From Furfurilactobacillus curtus (GTDB lineage Bacteria > Bacillota > Bacilli > Lactobacillales > Lactobacillaceae), in the NCBI RefSeq assembly GCF_045862785.1, contig NZ_BQXO01000002.1:310001-374000 (forward strand): a stretch of DNA of 64,000 nucleotides, read 5' to 3'. The position numbers were made by a program, and so were the translations under genes. The first letter of the stretch is position 1, and each line of letters begins with the position of its first letter. The notes under the pieces were generated by a model. It ran no database searches. It saw only the letters and a list, made by a program, of their open reading frames with translations, and had not been told where the DNA came from. Shown piece after piece: positions 61,365-64,000 of the stretch.

Positions 61365-61547
61365 ATGAATCGAATGATGTTTGGCACTCTGGTCGGCTTG
61401 ATTCTTGGCTTGGCTTGGGTTCTAGCCGGATTTTGGAGCATGATTCTAGTTGCTGTAATTGCGATTCTTGGTGGCTTAATTAGTCACTTCTGGCCAGTAA
61501 GTACGCGTCAATTAAAACAAGAGATTAATCGGTTTTTGTCTGATTAA
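61365..61547 (+). CDS. DUF2273 small membrane protein
   Basis: 60 residues, two helices (TLVGLILGLAWVLAGFWSM and LVAVIAILGGLISHFW) and a basic end. DUF2273 proteins lie between amaP and asp23 in many Firmicutes. GAAAGGAG is the ribosome site. Function unknown, probably part of the membrane anchor. Confidence 0.88.
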   Translation: MNRMMFGTLVGLILGLAWVLAGFWSMILVAVIAILGGLISHFWPVSTRQLKQEINRFLSD

Positions 61548-61567
61548 TCACATAGGAGGAATGAGTG

Positions 61568-61993
61568 ATGGCGGATACAAAAACACCCCCTTTAAAAAGT
61601 ACCTTATCATTTGATGATGGGGTCATTGAGAAGATTGCCGGTTTGGCAGCTCGTAACGTTGATGGCATCTTATCCTTAGACGGTGGGATGTTAAGCGGGA
61701 TTACCGACCGCTTTAGGAACCAAGCCGACCCAACGCAAGGTATTGACGCGGAAGTCGGGCAAAAACAAGTTGCGTTGGACATGAACGCGACGGTTGAATA
61801 TGGGAAAGACATTCATCAAATCTTTGAGCAAGTTAGTGATCGAGTTGTGCGCGATGTTCGCAATTTTACCGGTCTGGATGTCATTGAGCTGAATTTACAC
61901 ATTAATGATGTAATGAGTAAACGTGATTGGCAAGAACAGACAAAAGGTAAACCAAATTCGCAACATGCGCCTGAAGCAAAACATGTTGAATAA
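61568..61993 (+). CDS. asp23: Asp23/Gls24-family envelope stress protein, copy 1
   Basis: 141 residues from ATG 61568 (AGGAGGAATG before it). The family core is LSFDDGVIEKIAGLAARNVDGIL, VEYGKDIHQIFEQVSDRVV, FTGLDVIELNLHINDV. A cytoplasmic protein that forms filaments at the membrane with AmaP. A polar C-terminal tail is unlike copy 2. Confidence 0.93.
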   Translation: MADTKTPPLKSTLSFDDGVIEKIAGLAARNVDGILSLDGGMLSGITDRFRNQADPTQGIDAEVGQKQVALDMNATVEYGKDIHQIFEQVSDRVVRDVRNFTGLDVIELNLHINDVMSKRDWQEQTKGKPNSQHAPEAKHVE

Positions 61994-62032
61994 CCACGAC
62001 CGTTTGAAGTAATGGTGTAAGGAGGAATTTAA

Positions 62033-62437
62033 ATGGCTGAAGCAGCAACGAAGAAGCAAATTGTGTTTGATGATGATGTCTTAGAAAAAATTGCCGGTAA
62101 AACAGCCCATGAGGTTGACGGCGTCTTGTCGCTATCTGGTGGACTAATGGATAATTTATCGACCCAAATTCGTGGTGATCGTCCTGAACATGGCGTTTCA
62201 GCTGATGTCAATGAAGATGATCAAACCGTTGATTTAGAGCTCGATGGTACGCTGGAATATGGTCGTGATGCGAATGATATTTTTGATAAGTTATCACGTA
62301 AAATTATCGCGGCTGTTCGCTCAATGACTGGCTACAAGGTCACATCGATTAAACTTCACGTGAAAGATTTATTGACACCAGAAGAGTGGCAAGCTCAGCA
62401 AAAAGATGATTCAAGTAACGATAAGAAGAAAGATTAA
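62033..62437 (+). CDS. asp23: Asp23/Gls24-family envelope stress protein, copy 2
   Basis: 134 residues with AAGGAGG before ATG 62033. Same core (VFDDDVLEKIAGKTAHEVDGVL, LEYGRDANDIFDKLSRKII, SMTGYKVTSIKLHVKDL) with an acidic middle and a Lys/Asp-rich tail. A diverged paralogue of copy 1, as in many lactobacilli. Confidence 0.93.
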   Translation: MAEAATKKQIVFDDDVLEKIAGKTAHEVDGVLSLSGGLMDNLSTQIRGDRPEHGVSADVNEDDQTVDLELDGTLEYGRDANDIFDKLSRKIIAAVRSMTGYKVTSIKLHVKDLLTPEEWQAQQKDDSSNDKKKD

Positions 62438-62455
62438 TCAGGGAGGAAGCAAGTG

Positions 62456-62707
62456 ATGAAGAACTTACTATTAGGCTTCAGTTTGGCAGCCAACGTGGCC
62501 TTGGGATACATGTTATTTCAAGATAATGACCAGATGAAAGATTTGAAACAGAAATTTGATCATTTCAGTGATGAAGCTGGAGGCAAAGCCCAGCAAGTCA
62601 AAGGGGCGATTACTGGCGATACCGGCGATAAAATTGGCGGTAACGTTAAGGAAGGTGAAGGCAAAGTTAAAGAATTTGCCGATTCCATGGGCGACAACTT
62701 TGATTAA
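62456..62707 (+). CDS. CsbD-like stress protein with N-terminal membrane segment
   Basis: 83 residues from ATG 62456 (GGGAGGAAG before it). A hydrophobic start (LLLGFSLAANVALGYMLF) and then a CsbD-type hydrophilic stretch (AQQVKGAITGDTGDKIGGN, KVKEFADSMGDN). CsbD proteins are sigma-B/stress-linked small proteins, normally soluble; here the motif is fused to a likely membrane anchor. Last gene of the operon. Confidence 0.8.
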   Translation: MKNLLLGFSLAANVALGYMLFQDNDQMKDLKQKFDHFSDEAGGKAQQVKGAITGDTGDKIGGNVKEGEGKVKEFADSMGDNFD

Positions 62708-62731
62708 TTCATTAAAACGCATTGATATTAC

Positions 62732-62770
62732 AAAAACACCACCGGCAAATTGTAAGCCGATGGTGTTTTT
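62732..62770 (+). terminator. Intrinsic terminator of the Asp23 operon
   Basis: AAAAACACCACCGGC / GCCGATGGTGTTTTT, 15-bp arms around a 9-base loop. Confidence 0.9.
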
Positions 62771-62836
62771 GATCGTATTGGATAGACATATCGTGTAAAG
62801 GATAAATATGTCAGAAAATTCAATTTAGTGCCAAGG

Positions 62837-63844
62837 TTAAGCTAAAGCTTCTGCCTTAAGCGTTCGAATCATGTTGCAAACAAAACCATATTCGTTATCG
62901 AACCAAGTAGCTGTCTTAACGACTTGGAAGTCACCATTTTGGGTTACTTCAGTTAAAGTTGGGTCAAATACAGCACCATGTGTGTCGCCAATAATATCGG
63001 AGGAAACAATTTCATCTTCGTTCCAACCGAAAGCAGGATTATTCTGCGTGTGTGGCTTGATAGCTTCGTTAACTTGGTCAGCGGTGACTTCTTTGTCCAA
63101 GATGGAAACTAACTCACAAACAGATCCATCAACCACAGCAACCCGTTGGGCGTGGCCGCTAAGGTGACCATCTAATTCTGGAATAACTAAACCAATTGCG
63201 GTTGCGGCGCCAGTTGAATGCGGAAGCGTGTTTGCAGATGCGGTCCGGTTAGGACGGAACTTGGAGCCCTTTGGACCATCTAAAATCATTTGTGAGCTCG
63301 TGAAGGCATGGATCGCGGTAATCGTGCCGACCTTAACGCCAAACTCCTTGTTTAAGAAGTAAGCCATTGGTGCAAGTGCATTAGTTGTACATGAGCCAAC
63401 GGAGATGATTTGGTCATCGTGTTCAATTAAATCGTCATTAACGCCCATCACGATTGTCTTAATGGGACCTGCTGGTGCTGAAATAACAACTTTCTTAGCG
63501 CCGGCATCAATATGTGCTTGTGATTTGTCTTTGGATGTATAAAAGCCAGTACATTCAAGCACAATATCAACCCCATCGTTAGCAACCCACGGAATGTTAT
63601 GCGCATCACGTTCAGAGTAAACGCGAATCTTCTTGCCGTTTACGACTAATGAATCGTCAGTGGAACTCACATCAGCGTTAAGACGGCCAAAGGTGGAGTC
63701 GTACTTAAACAGATAAGCTAACATAGCTGGACTAGTTAAATCATTGATGGCAACAATATTCAAATCTGGGTCATCCAATTCTAAAATCCGTCGAAAAGAG
63801 TCACGACCGATTCGACCAAAACCATTAATACCGATATTTGCCAT
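62837..63844 (-). CDS. gap: Glyceraldehyde-3-phosphate dehydrogenase, divergent type
   Basis: 335 residues. GFGRIGRDSFRRIL is the NAD-binding loop, AINDLT keeps the Asp favouring NAD, the catalytic Cys lies in VGSCTTN and the His in AIHAFTSS. Several positions differ from the common glycolytic enzyme: SVGSCTTNALAP for SASCTTNCLAP, KFRPNRTASANTLPHSTGAA, and GHAQRVAVVDGSV for the usual AQRVPVPTGS. The gene stands alone, not with pgk-tpi. It may be a second GAPDH with another substrate (erythrose 4-phosphate or similar). AGGAGG precedes the ATG. Confidence 0.88.
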   Translation of the reverse strand: MANIGINGFGRIGRDSFRRILELDDPDLNIVAINDLTSPAMLAYLFKYDSTFGRLNADVSSTDDSLVVNGKKIRVYSERDAHNIPWVANDGVDIVLECTGFYTSKDKSQAHIDAGAKKVVISAPAGPIKTIVMGVNDDLIEHDDQIISVGSCTTNALAPMAYFLNKEFGVKVGTITAIHAFTSSQMILDGPKGSKFRPNRTASANTLPHSTGAATAIGLVIPELDGHLSGHAQRVAVVDGSVCELVSILDKEVTADQVNEAIKPHTQNNPAFGWNEDEIVSSDIIGDTHGAVFDPTLTEVTQNGDFQVVKTATWFDNEYGFVCNMIRTLKAEALA

Positions 63845-64000
63845 AAGTTTTTGCCTCCTAGGATTGCGTGTGTTATTTAACTACACCAGTAGCCTAGCAG
63901 GAAATGACCGAAAAAGCCAATAAAGTGACTCGTGACTTGAGGTGCCGAAAACAACCTACGCTTTTTAATTGTCGTTGTGCGCGGAAACGATATAATGAGG
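63845..64000 (-). promoter_or_regulatory. gap upstream region, cut by window end
   Basis: On the minus strand a weak TTGGCT ... TAGGCT pair (18-base spacing) could be the gap promoter, but the interval is cut by the window end. Confidence 0.3.

Overview
The window reads as a chromosomal stretch of a low-to-moderate GC Lactobacillaceae bacterium. The evidence is AGGAGG-type ribosome binding sites, a KxYKxGKxW/LPXTG surface protein, an AmaP/Asp23 stress operon, a C69 dipeptidase, LytSR-LrgAB, and several DNA repair enzymes that have lost their iron-sulfur ligands. I do not assign a species. There is no sign of a prophage, an intact insertion sequence or a CRISPR array; only IS remnants and a dispersed intergenic repeat family are present.

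Layout. 1-4.1 kb: two translationally coupled TagE/TarM-type teichoic-acid glycosyltransferases (the first cut by the window edge), then two adjacent MarR regulators. 4.2-7.0 kb: a membrane GT-C-like protein and a processive GT2 synthase. 7.2 kb: tRNA-Asn. 7.5 kb: MscS-type channel. 8.5-12.0 kb: a four-gene minus-strand operon for a poly-N-acetylglucosamine (PNAG)-type polysaccharide, made of a secreted dispersin-like GH20 hydrolase, IcaA-like synthase, IcaD-like subunit and IcaB-like deacetylase. 12.2-15.2 kb: XPD/DinG-type helicase-nuclease plus an uracil-DNA-glycosylase-family protein. 15.4-18.1 kb: oxidoreductases and an AIM24-like protein. 18.24-18.94 kb: a gene-free, hairpin-rich stretch bounded on the minus strand by a good promoter and an intrinsic terminator, a candidate ~700-nt structured RNA. 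19.2-22.0 kb: LPXTG protein with a PgrA-like domain. 22.5 kb: esterase.

23.7-33.3 kb is a complete glucuronate (Ashwell) catabolic locus: transporter, UxaC, UxuB, UxuA, KdgK, KdgA and a GntR/FCD regulator, with a 14-bp palindromic operator and cre-like sites repeated at three promoters. 33.7-39.4 kb is a set of redox genes with small ArsR regulators, a nitroreductase broken by one stop codon, IS remnants and a 37-codon ORF. 39.4 kb: CPA1 Na+/H+ antiporter. 41.7-43.4 kb: cysE-cysK preceded by a cysteine-rich leader ORF and a terminator, an apparent attenuator. 43.5-46.1 kb: a His-rich MarR regulator with its divergent target, and an old-yellow-enzyme homologue. 46.2-48.2 kb: clusterless MutY and RNase HI ending in a sliding-clamp motif. 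50.7 kb: MenG. 52.1-57.7 kb: LytSR followed by two tandem lrgAB copies. 58.5 kb: a 118-bp tandem structured repeat. 58.8 kb: PepD. 60.5-62.7 kb: Asp23/AmaP envelope-stress operon. 62.8 kb: a divergent GAPDH.

The most interesting signals are the candidate large RNA, the cysteine attenuator, the PNAG operon led by its own hydrolase, and the parallel loss of Fe-S ligands in three repair-enzyme families. All family calls were made by reading the sequence; no database search was run.
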